Positions 8,411 through 17,634 of a stretch of 64,000 bases of DNA are shown here, in pieces. A program made the translations under genes and the position numbers. The notes under the pieces are model-generated. The model saw only the letters and a list, made by a program, of their open reading frames with translations, ran no database searches and was not told the DNA's origin. The stretch is from Desulfogranum japonicum DSM 18378 (GTDB taxonomy: Bacteria > Desulfobacterota > Desulfobulbia > Desulfobulbales > Desulfobulbaceae): assembly GCF_000429945.1 (NCBI RefSeq), contig NZ_AUCV01000026.1, positions 25,417 through 89,416 on the forward strand. The letters are read 5' to 3'. Numbering within the stretch: position 1 is the stretch's first letter; each line of letters begins with the position of its first letter.

Positions 8411-10321
8411 ATGGAAAACAGTGCTACATATCTCATGTATATACCACTGTTCCCCCTTCTGGGAGCAGTGATCATAGGCCTGATGCATGTTTTTACATGT
8501 AAAAGACCAATTTTTGAAAAATTTTACGGTATCATCGCCTGCATTGGACCAATCTTATCATTTGTTCTTGCATTGCGAGTATTTTTCAACCTCAAGGGAA
8601 TGCCTGAAGAGGGAAGGTATCTGATACAGAAGGCTTTTACCTGGTTTCAAGTGGGTGACCTTGATGTTGCCATGGGGTTTCTGGCAGATCCACTCAGTTC
8701 TCTTATGTTGCTGTTTGTGACTTTCATAGGTAGCTTGATCCATATCTATTCCATTGGATACATGGGTGGTGAAAAGAACTATGCCAAATTTTTTGCCTAC
8801 CTGAACCTCTTTCTCGGTTCCATGCTGGTCCTCGTACTAGGTGATTCCCCAGTAGTAATGTTTGTCGGTTGGGAAGGCGTTGGTCTCTGTTCCTACTTAT
8901 TAATCAGTTTTTATACCACGGAAACTGAAAACGTTATCGCAGGGAACAAAGCTTTTATCGTCAATAGAATCGGTGATCTCGGGTTTGTCCTTGGCATGAG
9001 CTTTCTCTTCTGGGCTATAGGTGCACATGGTTTTGACTACATGGCACTGAAAGCAAATGCTCATCACCTTGCTCCGGGAGTCGCCCTTACTGTATGTCTA
9101 CTTCTGTTTGTTGGCGCTACAGGTAAATCTGCTCAAATTCCTCTGTATGTCTGGTTACCTGACGCTATGGCAGGCCCAACACCAGTATCTGCACTTATCC
9201 ATGCCGCAACCATGGTTACTGCTGGTGTTTATATGGTTGCCCGTTTCAGTTTTATATATGCTCATGTACCAGTGGCAGGATCCATTGTCGCGTGGGTAGG
9301 TATACTTACTGCGCTGTTGGCTGCTATTTTCGGCATGTTTCAGGATGATATCAAAAAGGTACTCGCCTATTCAACTGTCAGTCAGCTTGGTTATATGTTT
9401 GCCGGTGTTGGTGTTGCAGCATATTCCGCTGGTATTTTTCATGTTTTTACACATGCATTTTTCAAAGCATTGCTCTTCCTTGGTGCAGGCGCTGTAATAT
9501 ACGCAATGCACCATCAGCAGAATATATGGAAAATGGGTGGCCTGAAAAAGAAAATGCCTATTACCTATTACACTATGGTTATTGGTGCATTGGCACTCGC
9601 AGGGTGCCCTTTCTTTTCAGGATTTTTCAGTAAGGATGAAATCCTTTTCATGGCCCTTGCCAATGGTCATTGGGGTATCTGGCTTGTTGGTGTAGCGGTT
9701 GCTGGAATGACCGCTTATTACACCTTTCGAATGATTTTTGTTGTTTTTCATGGTGAACCAAGGGATCAGCATGCGTACGATCATGCCCACGAAGCCCCGT
9801 TGGTTATGACCCTTCCTCTTATCATCCTCGCTGTGGGAGCACTGTTTGCCGGTTATCTCAATCTGCCTGCAATTTTTGGCGGCGATCAGGAAGTGACACA
9901 CTGGTTAGCCCCGGTAGTAGTCGAGCACCATCCGCACGTGAGTAAATTCGTTGAACTCCTTGCGATGTGCGCCAGTATTGTAGCATTCATCATTGGTATC
10001 CGTTTAGCTTGGCAGCGTTTTGGCAAAGGTGCAGAAGAACCTACATTTAGTGGTTTCACAGAATTTGCTTACCACAAATTCTATGTTGATGAGTTGTATG
10101 ATTCCGTTTTTGTCCAACCCTATAAAAGAATCGGCGGAGCAATCCGTAACGCGATTGAACCTAATGTTACCGATGCTCCAATCAAACTTGTTTCTCAATT
10201 GTATATGATGGTTGGTCAGGCTTTTAAAGTCTTCCAGGTCGGTTTTGTCCGTGTATATGCCATTTATATGATTGTAGGGCTGAGTGTGATGAGCCTGATA
10301 CTATCATTTTCGTTGAACTAG
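8411..10321 (+). CDS. nuoL: NADH-quinone oxidoreductase subunit L
   Basis: This is the distal antiporter-like proton-pumping subunit (636 residues, roughly 15-16 helices). Conserved stretches include FVGWEGVGLCSYLLI, TGKSAQIPLYVWLPDAMAG with the membrane lysine, and SALIHAATMVTAGVY. The C-terminal part should form the long lateral helix running along NuoM and NuoN. A ribosome site (AGGGTG) lies upstream. The length is normal. Confidence 0.95.
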   Translation: MENSATYLMYIPLFPLLGAVIIGLMHVFTCKRPIFEKFYGIIACIGPILSFVLALRVFFNLKGMPEEGRYLIQKAFTWFQVGDLDVAMGFLADPLSSLMLLFVTFIGSLIHIYSIGYMGGEKNYAKFFAYLNLFLGSMLVLVLGDSPVVMFVGWEGVGLCSYLLISFYTTETENVIAGNKAFIVNRIGDLGFVLGMSFLFWAIGAHGFDYMALKANAHHLAPGVALTVCLLLFVGATGKSAQIPLYVWLPDAMAGPTPVSALIHAATMVTAGVYMVARFSFIYAHVPVAGSIVAWVGILTALLAAIFGMFQDDIKKVLAYSTVSQLGYMFAGVGVAAYSAGIFHVFTHAFFKALLFLGAGAVIYAMHHQQNIWKMGGLKKKMPITYYTMVIGALALAGCPFFSGFFSKDEILFMALANGHWGIWLVGVAVAGMTAYYTFRMIFVVFHGEPRDQHAYDHAHEAPLVMTLPLIILAVGALFAGYLNLPAIFGGDQEVTHWLAPVVVEHHPHVSKFVELLAMCASIVAFIIGIRLAWQRFGKGAEEPTFSGFTEFAYHKFYVDELYDSVFVQPYKRIGGAIRNAIEPNVTDAPIKLVSQLYMMVGQAFKVFQVGFVRVYAIYMIVGLSVMSLILSFSLN

Positions 10322-10335
10322 AGGTAGGTGGAACA

Positions 10336-11865
10336 ATGTTTGAACATACTCTTTCACTCATGATTTTCCTGCCCATAGCGGCAGGACTGATACTGCTCCT
10401 CACGCCGGCTGGCAAAGGTATCGCCCGTGTTACTGGTATTGCCATTTCAATGGCGGCATTAATACTCGGTGTGGATGTCTTTACTAAATTCAAGCCTGTA
10501 GGAGAGCTTCAATTTACAGAATTCATTCCCTGGTTCCCCCATGTTGGAATCAATTATTCTCTTGGTGTTGATGGTATCAGCTTGTTTATTCTGCTGGCAG
10601 CATCAGTCTTGTTGCCGCTGGTGTTCCTGCTCTTTACCACGAAAGAAAAGGGATATTATGCAAACCTCCTGATAGTACAAGGGGCTATGGCTGGTGCCGT
10701 GTGTGCAGCAGACATTATTCTCTTTTATATCTTCTGGGAGATTATGTTGTTGCCTGTTTTCTTCATGCTTGGACTATATGGTGGAGAGAAGAAAATTGCC
10801 GCAACCCTCAAAATTACCATCTATACAATAGCAGGTTCCCTGTTGATGCTCGCGGCTATCATCTACTTGGGCGTAGCATATCACAGCCAGTTCGGTGAGT
10901 GGAATTTTGCGATCAGTAAATTAACCCAGCTTGACTTAAATGGCGGTGTTGCCACCCTGGCTTTCATTGGATTCATGATAGCCTTTGCAATTAAAATTCC
11001 ATTGTTTCCTTTTCACACCTGGTTGCCCGATGCATATACGGAAGCGCCTACCGCCACCACTTTTGTTTTGTCTGCTATCATGGCAAAGATAGGCGTTTAT
11101 GCGGTCATCCGTATGGTTGTACCTGTTTTTGACGAAGACTTCGCAAGGTTTGCCCTGTTACTCTCCTTGTCAGGTGTGTTTGGCATGATGTACTGCGGTA
11201 TTGCAGCCATTGCCCAGAATGATATTAAGCGTATGTTTGCCTTTTCTTCTGCATCGCATATGGGCATCATTGCACTTGGTGTCTTTACATGTAATGTTCA
11301 GGGGCTTACAGGCAGTGTATATCAAATCATTGCTCATGCCACTAGTACCGGTGTTCTGTTTCTTTTCGCCGGAATTATTGAAGACCGTATGCAGACAAGA
11401 AAAATCGAAGCACTAGGTGGAATAGCCTACCACGCGCCTGTATTTGCTTTGTATTTTGCCATAGCCTTACTTGCCTCTGTAGGTTTACCCGGTACCTCGG
11501 GATTTATAGGTGAGTTCTTGATTATACTTGGAGCAGTCAAGTTCAGTCCTTTCATAGGCATCCTTGCTGGTACCACTTTAATCATTGGTGTGTGCTACAT
11601 GCTGTGGATGTTCCAGCGTGTATTCTTCGAAAAAGATAACGAACTTACGGTTACTTTTAAAGATCTTACCCTTAAAGAGGGAATTTGTTTTCTGCCCGTA
11701 GTTTTGCTTATCATTGTTATGGGGTTGTATCCACAGCCATTTATTGAAAAAATTGAACCAGCAGCACAGATTCAATTGGCACACCTGGCAGATACACAAC
11801 ATGTACAGGTGGCAGATAGTGTTAACGCTCAGGACCATGGGCACCTCCTTGAACTGAATAAATAA
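10336..11865 (+). CDS. nuoM: NADH-quinone oxidoreductase subunit M
   Basis: This is the second antiporter-like proton-pumping subunit (509 residues). Seen in the sequence: FYIFWEIMLLPVFFMLG with the conserved glutamate, KIPLFPFHTWLPDAYTEAP with the pumping lysine, and the GFIGEFLIILG region. The C-terminal tail is hydrophilic and His-rich, with four histidines in the last 25 residues. The family does not need that tail. It is 14 bases downstream of nuoL. Confidence 0.95.
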   Translation: MFEHTLSLMIFLPIAAGLILLLTPAGKGIARVTGIAISMAALILGVDVFTKFKPVGELQFTEFIPWFPHVGINYSLGVDGISLFILLAASVLLPLVFLLFTTKEKGYYANLLIVQGAMAGAVCAADIILFYIFWEIMLLPVFFMLGLYGGEKKIAATLKITIYTIAGSLLMLAAIIYLGVAYHSQFGEWNFAISKLTQLDLNGGVATLAFIGFMIAFAIKIPLFPFHTWLPDAYTEAPTATTFVLSAIMAKIGVYAVIRMVVPVFDEDFARFALLLSLSGVFGMMYCGIAAIAQNDIKRMFAFSSASHMGIIALGVFTCNVQGLTGSVYQIIAHATSTGVLFLFAGIIEDRMQTRKIEALGGIAYHAPVFALYFAIALLASVGLPGTSGFIGEFLIILGAVKFSPFIGILAGTTLIIGVCYMLWMFQRVFFEKDNELTVTFKDLTLKEGICFLPVVLLIIVMGLYPQPFIEKIEPAAQIQLAHLADTQHVQVADSVNAQDHGHLLELNK

Positions 11866-11879
11866 GGCTAGGCAGAATC

Positions 11880-13298
11880 ATGAATAACGATTTTCTCTTA
11901 CTTATGCCAATGTTGCTTGTTGGCATAGGCGGCATCGGTTTGATGATTGCCTCGACTTATGAGAGTATTACTCATGAGCGAATGGCAATCAGCGGGATGG
12001 GCTTATTTGGTGTAGCCTTTCTGTTTCAACTTGGCAATACAGTGGCACATCCGACTATTCCCTATGAACAGGTTTTTAACGGCATGTTGGTCGTGAGCGA
12101 TTTCACTAGAGCAAGTGGAATGATCATACTTGGTTGTGGATTAGCGACCTGCATGAGCGCCTACACTTACTTTAAGCAGAACCCTTTCTGTACCAGCGAG
12201 TTTTACAGCCTGATCGCATTTTCCGCATGCGGCATGTTGCTGTTAACCATGGCACAAGAATTGATTTCTGTATTTATTGCCCTTGAGATCATGTCCTTGG
12301 CCATTTATATCCTTGTAGGATATAACCGACAGAGCCAAACAGCGACAGAGGCGGTTTTAAAGTACTTGATGCTTGGTGCTTTTGCCGGAGCATTCTTTAC
12401 CATGGGGGCTGCTCTTATTTACGGAGGGGCTGGATCCACTAAATTTACTGAGATCAGCGCATCTATTTCAGCTAACGGTTATGCAGGTAACGCTGCGCTT
12501 ATTGGTGGTTCTTTTCTTGTGATTGTAGCCTTTTTGTTTAAAGTTGCTGCATTTCCTTTCCATGCCTGGGTTACGGATGTTTATGAAGGTGCTTCAACTC
12601 CAATCACAGGCTTTATGGCAACTGCCCTTAAAACTGCAGTCTTTGCAGTGTTTGCAAATTTTTTAGTTCTGAATAACGGGCTACATGAAGGCTGGATCAA
12701 TGGTCTGTTTTATATTTCAATTCTTACCATGTTTGTGGGTAACCTTGTAGCGATTGGCCAAGAGTCTCTCAAACGCATGCTGGCAGCTTCTGGTATAGTA
12801 CATAGTGGTTATCTGTTGATTGCTCTGGTAGCGATAAATACAGAACAGTTTACAGGCGGAGTAATCGCTTACTATCTAGCAGCGTACTCGGTAGGCACAT
12901 TAGGAATATTTGCGGCTCTTTCCTACCTTGGTGGTGAAGATGAAAAGCGGATGAATTTTGCTGATTTTAAAGGCTTAGCAAAGGTCAGGCCATATTCCGC
13001 AGCAGCTATAACTATCTTTCTGCTTTCCATGGCCGGTATTCCACCCACGGCCGGTTTTATGGGTAAATTTTATATTATAACCAGTGCCATTAGTGCAGGG
13101 CAGATTGCTTTGGCTGTTTTTGGTATAATTAGCAGTATACTGTCCATGTGGTATTATCTCAGACTCATTGTGAACATGTACTTTCATGATGCTGTGGATA
13201 CCTTTGAAACAGATACATGCCACAAAATGGCACCTGTGTGCACCATGGTCCTGGCTTTGTGTGTCTTTGCAATTGGACTTTACCCGATTATCATTTAG
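11880..13298 (+). CDS. nuoN: NADH-quinone oxidoreductase subunit N
   Basis: This is the third antiporter-like subunit (472 residues) and the last structural gene of the complex I operon. The motifs ISVFIALEIMSLAIYILVG and FKVAAFPFHAWVTDVYEGA are typical. The complete order nuoA-BCD-E-F-G-H-I-J-K-L-M-N with no intruding gene predicts a full proton-pumping enzyme. Confidence 0.95.
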   Translation: MNNDFLLLMPMLLVGIGGIGLMIASTYESITHERMAISGMGLFGVAFLFQLGNTVAHPTIPYEQVFNGMLVVSDFTRASGMIILGCGLATCMSAYTYFKQNPFCTSEFYSLIAFSACGMLLLTMAQELISVFIALEIMSLAIYILVGYNRQSQTATEAVLKYLMLGAFAGAFFTMGAALIYGGAGSTKFTEISASISANGYAGNAALIGGSFLVIVAFLFKVAAFPFHAWVTDVYEGASTPITGFMATALKTAVFAVFANFLVLNNGLHEGWINGLFYISILTMFVGNLVAIGQESLKRMLAASGIVHSGYLLIALVAINTEQFTGGVIAYYLAAYSVGTLGIFAALSYLGGEDEKRMNFADFKGLAKVRPYSAAAITIFLLSMAGIPPTAGFMGKFYIITSAISAGQIALAVFGIISSILSMWYYLRLIVNMYFHDAVDTFETDTCHKMAPVCTMVLALCVFAIGLYPIII

Positions 13299-13376
13299 CC
13301 CTATAGTTAAAGAAAGCACAGGGTCCGCTTAATAATACAAAAGGGCATGAACTTTTCGCTGTAAGGAGACTAACGC

Positions 13377-13823
13377 ATGAAAGTTAAAGATATATTGAAG
13401 AGTAAAGGAAGTGATGTCTTTACAGTAAGTCAGGAGACAACATTGATGGGCGCGACTGACATTTTCTTTAGCAAGAAAATTGGATCGCTTCTAGTTAATG
13501 ATGCAAACGGAAATATTGTAGGGATAATAGCTCCCAATGATATCCTTAAAGCTGTTCAGGAAGGTTGTACTGAAGAGAATTGTGCTTTGCAGAAAGTTAG
13601 TCAGGTAATGACAAAGGATATCCTTTGTGCCTCTGAGGATGATGATATTGATTATATTCAGGCCATTATGACTGAGAATAGAATCCGTCATATTCCAATA
13701 ATCCGAGAAGGTAAAATTATTGGGCTGGTTTCGATTGGTGATATCGTAAAAGCCATGATTAAAAACAGAGATGTTGAGAATCATTATCTCAGGGATTATA
13801 TCGAAGGAAAATATCCAGGTTGA
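13377..13823 (+). CDS. Tandem CBS-domain protein
   Basis: The protein has 148 residues and is essentially two CBS motifs (about 1-65 and 75-140), a fold that usually binds adenine nucleotides. The pattern is seen in GSLLVNDANGNIVGIIAPND and RHIPIIREGKIIGLVSIGD. No enzyme domain is attached. It lies 78 bases after nuoN in the same direction, behind a good AAGGAG ribosome site and before a strong terminator. It may be co-transcribed with nuo and sense energy charge, but that role is inferred from position only. Confidence 0.85.
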   Translation: MKVKDILKSKGSDVFTVSQETTLMGATDIFFSKKIGSLLVNDANGNIVGIIAPNDILKAVQEGCTEENCALQKVSQVMTKDILCASEDDDIDYIQAIMTENRIRHIPIIREGKIIGLVSIGDIVKAMIKNRDVENHYLRDYIEGKYPG

Positions 13824-13849
13824 AACTTCATTTTGTTGATAACCATCAA

Positions 13850-13880
13850 AGCGCCCTCTTGTGAGAGGGCGCTTTTTTTT
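13850..13880 (+). terminator. Rho-independent terminator after nuo operon
   Basis: A perfect 10-bp GC-rich stem (AGCGCCCTCT paired with AGAGGGCGCT) with a four-base loop is followed by eight T residues. It lies 26 bases after the CBS gene and would end nuo-operon transcription. On the other strand the T run is short, so it is mainly a plus-strand terminator. Confidence 0.93.
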
Positions 13881-14032
13881 GAACTCAAGCTTCATCGCCT
13901 GAATATATATGCGGGACATTGACGGGAGTGTTTGAACGTGGAAACTCTCCTGATTTGTAAGGTGTGTTACACGCAATGTAAAAAATACGAATGAATTTTA
14001 TTGGTTAGCACAGTCGGGATACGAAAAATATA

Positions 14033-14494
14033 TTACTGAAGATGATATTGGGATCCGGATATAAGTTCTTTTATATATTTCCGTTCATTATTATTTCGAG
14101 CCAGTCTGAGGGCTTTTTTTGAAAGTTGATTACTTTGATGGTAATCACCTTGAAAATATTTTACGCGTGCCAGATCATACCATAACGAACAGTTATTTGG
14201 CTGGCTACGAATAGCGCGTTCCAGAAAGGATTCTGCTAAATGATAATTTTTATTCTGCAAAGCTTTGTAAGCCTGTTTTTGGTATCCATTAGGCGAGCCT
14301 AATGGCCGCAGCGACGGACTAATCACTGGAGTTTGAGCAGGAGCCGATGGGGTTTGTGGGATTGTATCCCTCAATCTTTTTGAAGTTGAAGGTGTAGGCT
14401 CAGGGCGTTGATAATGATGGGGAGCGCACCCGGTCATCAGCAATCCGATAATACATCCTGCAATAAAATATGTGCGGATTTGTTTGAAATGCAT
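14033..14494 (-). CDS. TPR lipoprotein, possible PBP1B activator
   Basis: This 153-residue lipoprotein has a signal peptide ending in the lipobox LMTGC (Cys 22). A Pro/Ser/Thr-rich linker follows, then about 80 residues of TPR-like helices (AYKALQNKNYHLAESFLERA, SLWYDLARVKYFQGDYHQS). It starts 10 bases after the PBP1B-type gene on the same strand. In Pseudomonas a TPR lipoprotein (LpoP) encoded beside PBP1b activates that synthase. The same role is a reasonable inference here. The ribosome site AGGAAAAAG supports the start. Confidence 0.8.
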   Translation of the reverse strand: MHFKQIRTYFIAGCIIGLLMTGCAPHHYQRPEPTPSTSKRLRDTIPQTPSAPAQTPVISPSLRPLGSPNGYQKQAYKALQNKNYHLAESFLERAIRSQPNNCSLWYDLARVKYFQGDYHQSNQLSKKALRLARNNNERKYIKELISGSQYHLQ

Positions 14495-14504
14495 ATGCTT
14501 TTTC

Positions 14505-16814
14505 CTATTGGAATATTTCGATGAAAGAATTGATCATATTATCAAGGTCTTCCGTGATTGTGTTTTTCTTGTGATGCCGTTGTACCGGTAAGTCACCATT
14601 ATTAATATAGGGTATTTGTACCATTTGTCTGGAATCTGAAGAGAAGCGAACGGTTTGATAGGTAATACCCTCTGGCGGATGATCAGCCACAGGAGTTGTC
14701 GACACCTTTGCAAATATTTTGCCCCAGGCCACCATTGCACCTGATGACCCGGTCAGACCAGTAGACGTATTGTTGTCATTTCCAAGCCAGACCACTCCTA
14801 CTTTATCTCCACTGTATCCGGCAAACCAACTGTCACGGTTGTCGTTGGTTGTCCCTGTCTTTCCAGCAATATTAAACTTTGTCGGGATAATCTGCTGTAA
14901 TCTTTTTGCAGTTCCCTGTTTGACCACACGCTGCAGAGCAAACTGCAGTAGCCACATGTCTTCGCTTTTAAATCGCTGTTCAAGGATAATTCCATTATTT
15001 TGAATGATGTTATTCTGGTTGTCCAGAACTTCTCGTATTGCCCTTAAAGGAGTATAAAAGCCTCCTGTAGCAATGGTTTGATACATCTGCAAGACGGTTA
15101 TTGGGGTCATTTCTTCACTTCCAAGAAGTATGGAAGGATAGGGCTGGAATTCCTCTTCGACCCCTAATTTATTTAGAGTGTTTAAGACACTATGCACACC
15201 AAGTTGCATACCAAGGTGTACGGTTGCTAAATTAAGTGATTTCTCAAGCCCCTGATAGAGGTAAATCTGACCATGCTCTCGGCCACTATAGTTCTTTGGT
15301 TGCCATTGTAAACCCGTTTCAGTATCAGTAATGGTGACGGCTGTGTCGCTGACGGGTGAGGTTAAAGAATAGCCATTTTGCAATGCTGTAAGGTAAACCG
15401 CAGGTTTAATTAATGAACCGATTTGTCTTTTGGCGTCTAAACATCGGTTGTAACTCCCTACCGATGGAGATTTTCCACCACTCATTGCAAGTATTTCCCC
15501 GGTGTTTCTGTCCGTGATGAGGAAAGCCCCTTCCAGGGAGGGGATGTTATATTGTTGTGTAAGTAGCTGTATTGTAGTTTGAAATGCCTCTGTGGCTGTT
15601 CTCTGGGTTGTGGGGTTCAAGGTTGTAAAAATCTGTAACCCATCGTTTGTCAGCTTTTTCCGATCATAGTTGAGTAGGAGCTTGCGCTGTACCAAGTCAA
15701 TAAAAGATGGAAATGCATTGATGCCTGATATAATTTGTTCATGAAGTACAACTGGCATGTTGCATGCGGTATTGTATTGCTCTTCTGTGATAAGTTTCTT
15801 ATCACGAGCAACCTTCAAAACGACATCTCGCCGATTCTTTGCTCGTTGTGGGTGGAGTACTGGATTATAGTATGACGGGCCTTTTACCATTCCAACCAAC
15901 ATGGCTATTTGGTCAATGCTCAGTTGTTTAAGATCTTTATTAAAATAATGCTGGCTGGCAAGGGAAAAACCATGTATTGCTCTTTTACCATCCTGTCCCA
16001 TGAAGATTTCATTGCAATAGGCAACAAGGATATCATGTTTGGTATATTTTTTTTCCAGTAACAACGACATTATCATTTCGTTTAACTTGCGCTTGAATGT
16101 ACGCTCATTACTTAAAAAATGATTTTTTACCAATTGCTGTGTAAGTGTAGAACCTCCAGCTACAGTTTTTCCAGCTCGGATATTTTGTAACATTGCCCTG
16201 CTGATACCTTTAATGGAAATTCCATAGTGATTGTAGAAATTTTGATCTTCAACCGCTAACAATAATTGAAGAAAGATATCTGGAATTTCCTCTCTGCCAA
16301 TCAAGATCCGATCTTCAAAGTTTTCTGGTAAAAAGCTGCCAATTGTGATTGGGTCGAAACGGAGATAATCTAAAATTTCATGAGTCTCCAAATCCACAAT
16401 TTCTGCCACTCTTCTTTCCTTTGTAAAGGATATAAGACAATGTTGGCTTTGCTGGTGGCCTTCGAGAAAGGTGAATGGCCTGGTTTTAATTTCTATTTTA
16501 TTATTTTCTCTATAATAATTTCCTTCTTTGAAAGGAAGGTCGTTGGTGTTGCTGTAGCTTGCAAGCTGTAGCTCATATTCCAACTCGTCAAGAGAGATAG
16601 TATTACCCTGTGTTATCTCAAGTGGGCGAGCATACACCCGTGCAGGTATTGCCCAGCGATTCTTCTCAAATGTGTCTGTGATTCGAGTATCGAGATAATG
16701 AATGTGATCACGAATATCCGGGTAGACATAAAAAATAGCGGAAATAAGAAAAATAAGAATAAACAGGGCGAACCAACGCCAGGGATGTTTTTTGGGCGTC
16801 TTTGATTTTGTCAT
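14505..16814 (-). CDS. mrcB: Bifunctional penicillin-binding protein, PBP1B type
   Basis: This 769-residue peptidoglycan synthase has a short cytoplasmic tail and one membrane helix (about 14-32). A UB2H-like region (about 60-150) follows, then a GT51 glycosyltransferase domain (about 170-340) with the catalytic glutamate in AVEDQNFYNHYG (E189) and the GGSTLTQQLVKN motif. The transpeptidase domain (about 425-710) has the active serine in SLIK (S467-K470) and the AGKTGTTND triad box. The UB2H region is the docking site for outer-membrane activators in E. coli PBP1B. It is the first gene of a two-gene minus-strand operon with the TPR lipoprotein. Confidence 0.9.
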   Translation of the reverse strand: MTKSKTPKKHPWRWFALFILIFLISAIFYVYPDIRDHIHYLDTRITDTFEKNRWAIPARVYARPLEITQGNTISLDELEYELQLASYSNTNDLPFKEGNYYRENNKIEIKTRPFTFLEGHQQSQHCLISFTKERRVAEIVDLETHEILDYLRFDPITIGSFLPENFEDRILIGREEIPDIFLQLLLAVEDQNFYNHYGISIKGISRAMLQNIRAGKTVAGGSTLTQQLVKNHFLSNERTFKRKLNEMIMSLLLEKKYTKHDILVAYCNEIFMGQDGKRAIHGFSLASQHYFNKDLKQLSIDQIAMLVGMVKGPSYYNPVLHPQRAKNRRDVVLKVARDKKLITEEQYNTACNMPVVLHEQIISGINAFPSFIDLVQRKLLLNYDRKKLTNDGLQIFTTLNPTTQRTATEAFQTTIQLLTQQYNIPSLEGAFLITDRNTGEILAMSGGKSPSVGSYNRCLDAKRQIGSLIKPAVYLTALQNGYSLTSPVSDTAVTITDTETGLQWQPKNYSGREHGQIYLYQGLEKSLNLATVHLGMQLGVHSVLNTLNKLGVEEEFQPYPSILLGSEEMTPITVLQMYQTIATGGFYTPLRAIREVLDNQNNIIQNNGIILEQRFKSEDMWLLQFALQRVVKQGTAKRLQQIIPTKFNIAGKTGTTNDNRDSWFAGYSGDKVGVVWLGNDNNTSTGLTGSSGAMVAWGKIFAKVSTTPVADHPPEGITYQTVRFSSDSRQMVQIPYINNGDLPVQRHHKKNTITEDLDNMINSFIEIFQ

Positions 16815-17198
16815 GTTATCAAATAGATAATGTTGATCAAGTATTGTTGTACATGTCAGGGCATAGTATGCATATACGCAACAGGCAAACCAACTGATTA
16901 CGAGTGATCAGTATGAATATCTGTATGTACTGATACGTATCTACCAAAGCAAGACCTGCGAATTACATGCAATAAGTAGCCCTGAAATGTTTCATTTGCC
17001 TGAAAAGGAAAACGTTATGTCAATGTCGCGTTGTAATAGAGAATTTTTGCTCAAGTTTAGGTGAGGGAAGCTTTCGAGGTTTACTATAAATTTTATCGCA
17101 GCCATATGGTTGATATGGGAGCCTATGTTCAGGTGCGAGGATAAAATTTTGAGCATAACACAAAAAGATGAGCAAAAGTCCACTCATGGCAGACATTA
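16815..17198. other. Intergenic region upstream of PBP1B gene
   Basis: This 384-base AT-rich stretch should contain the minus-strand promoter for the PBP1B/lipoprotein operon, but I see no convincing -35/-10 pair. A long imperfect inverted repeat, AAATTTTATC near 17090 and GATAAAATTT near 17140, is present. No gene is supported in either direction. Confidence 0.5.
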
Positions 17199-17359
17199 GG
17201 GGCTCGGAAAATAATGGATATCCAAGAATTGCGTAGGATATCGGTTTGGCAACGTCGTAGCGTCAATGGTTCCATGCGGCCGTATTGTGCCATTGAGGCG
17301 ACGACGTTACCGAGTTGAGAGACAGGCAAGATTGGATAATTAATTATTTTCGTGACCCT
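17199..17359 (+). mobile_element. MITE-like element, copy 1 (161 bp)
   Basis: This is a non-coding element found three times in the window. It is bounded by TA on each side (17197-17198 and 17360-17361). The ends are imperfect terminal inverted repeats (GGGGCTCGGAAAA at the left; the right end is the complement of AGGGTCACGAAAA). A large internal palindrome centres on the segment AACGTCGTAGCGTCAATGG and its complement. The copies at 57676 and 63051 share the order and most bases. TA flanks suggest IS630/Tc1-type mobilisation, which is an inference. Confidence 0.8.
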
Positions 17360-17571
17360 TAACTAAGCACAACAAGTGATATAACACACTCCTTGAAACT
17401 TAAAAACATAGTGTTTTAATTATCATGTATAAGCTCATTATGTTCAGTGGAAATTGACCAAGGAGAGTGGCTGTGGATAGCCTTTGATCAGTTGCAGTTC
17501 CGAGGTGAGTGCAATCAAGAAGACACAGTTCCAGTGATGAGTTACGACTGTAATCATTGGAGAGAAAATAC
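17360..17571. other. Intergenic DNA between repeat copy 1 and meaB terminator
   Basis: No gene is supported. Minus-strand bases 17531-17548 contain GTCGTAACTCATCACTGG. This resembles the GTAACTGRTCAC core of the repeat family found near 40540 and 62950, but the similarity does not extend further. Confidence 0.4.
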
Positions 17572-17605
17572 AAAAAAAGTACATGCTGGAGGTGCATGTA
17601 CTTTT
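17572..17605 (-). terminator. Terminator after meaB
   Basis: A stem of at least 10 bp (AAGTACATGC with GCATGTACTT, seven-base loop) is followed on the minus strand by seven T residues (the A run at 17572-17578). It lies 30 bases past the meaB stop. The plus strand also ends in four T, so it may work weakly in both directions. Confidence 0.88.
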
Positions 17606-17634
17606 ATGGGGCCATCGGATCAATGAGTTGTGTA

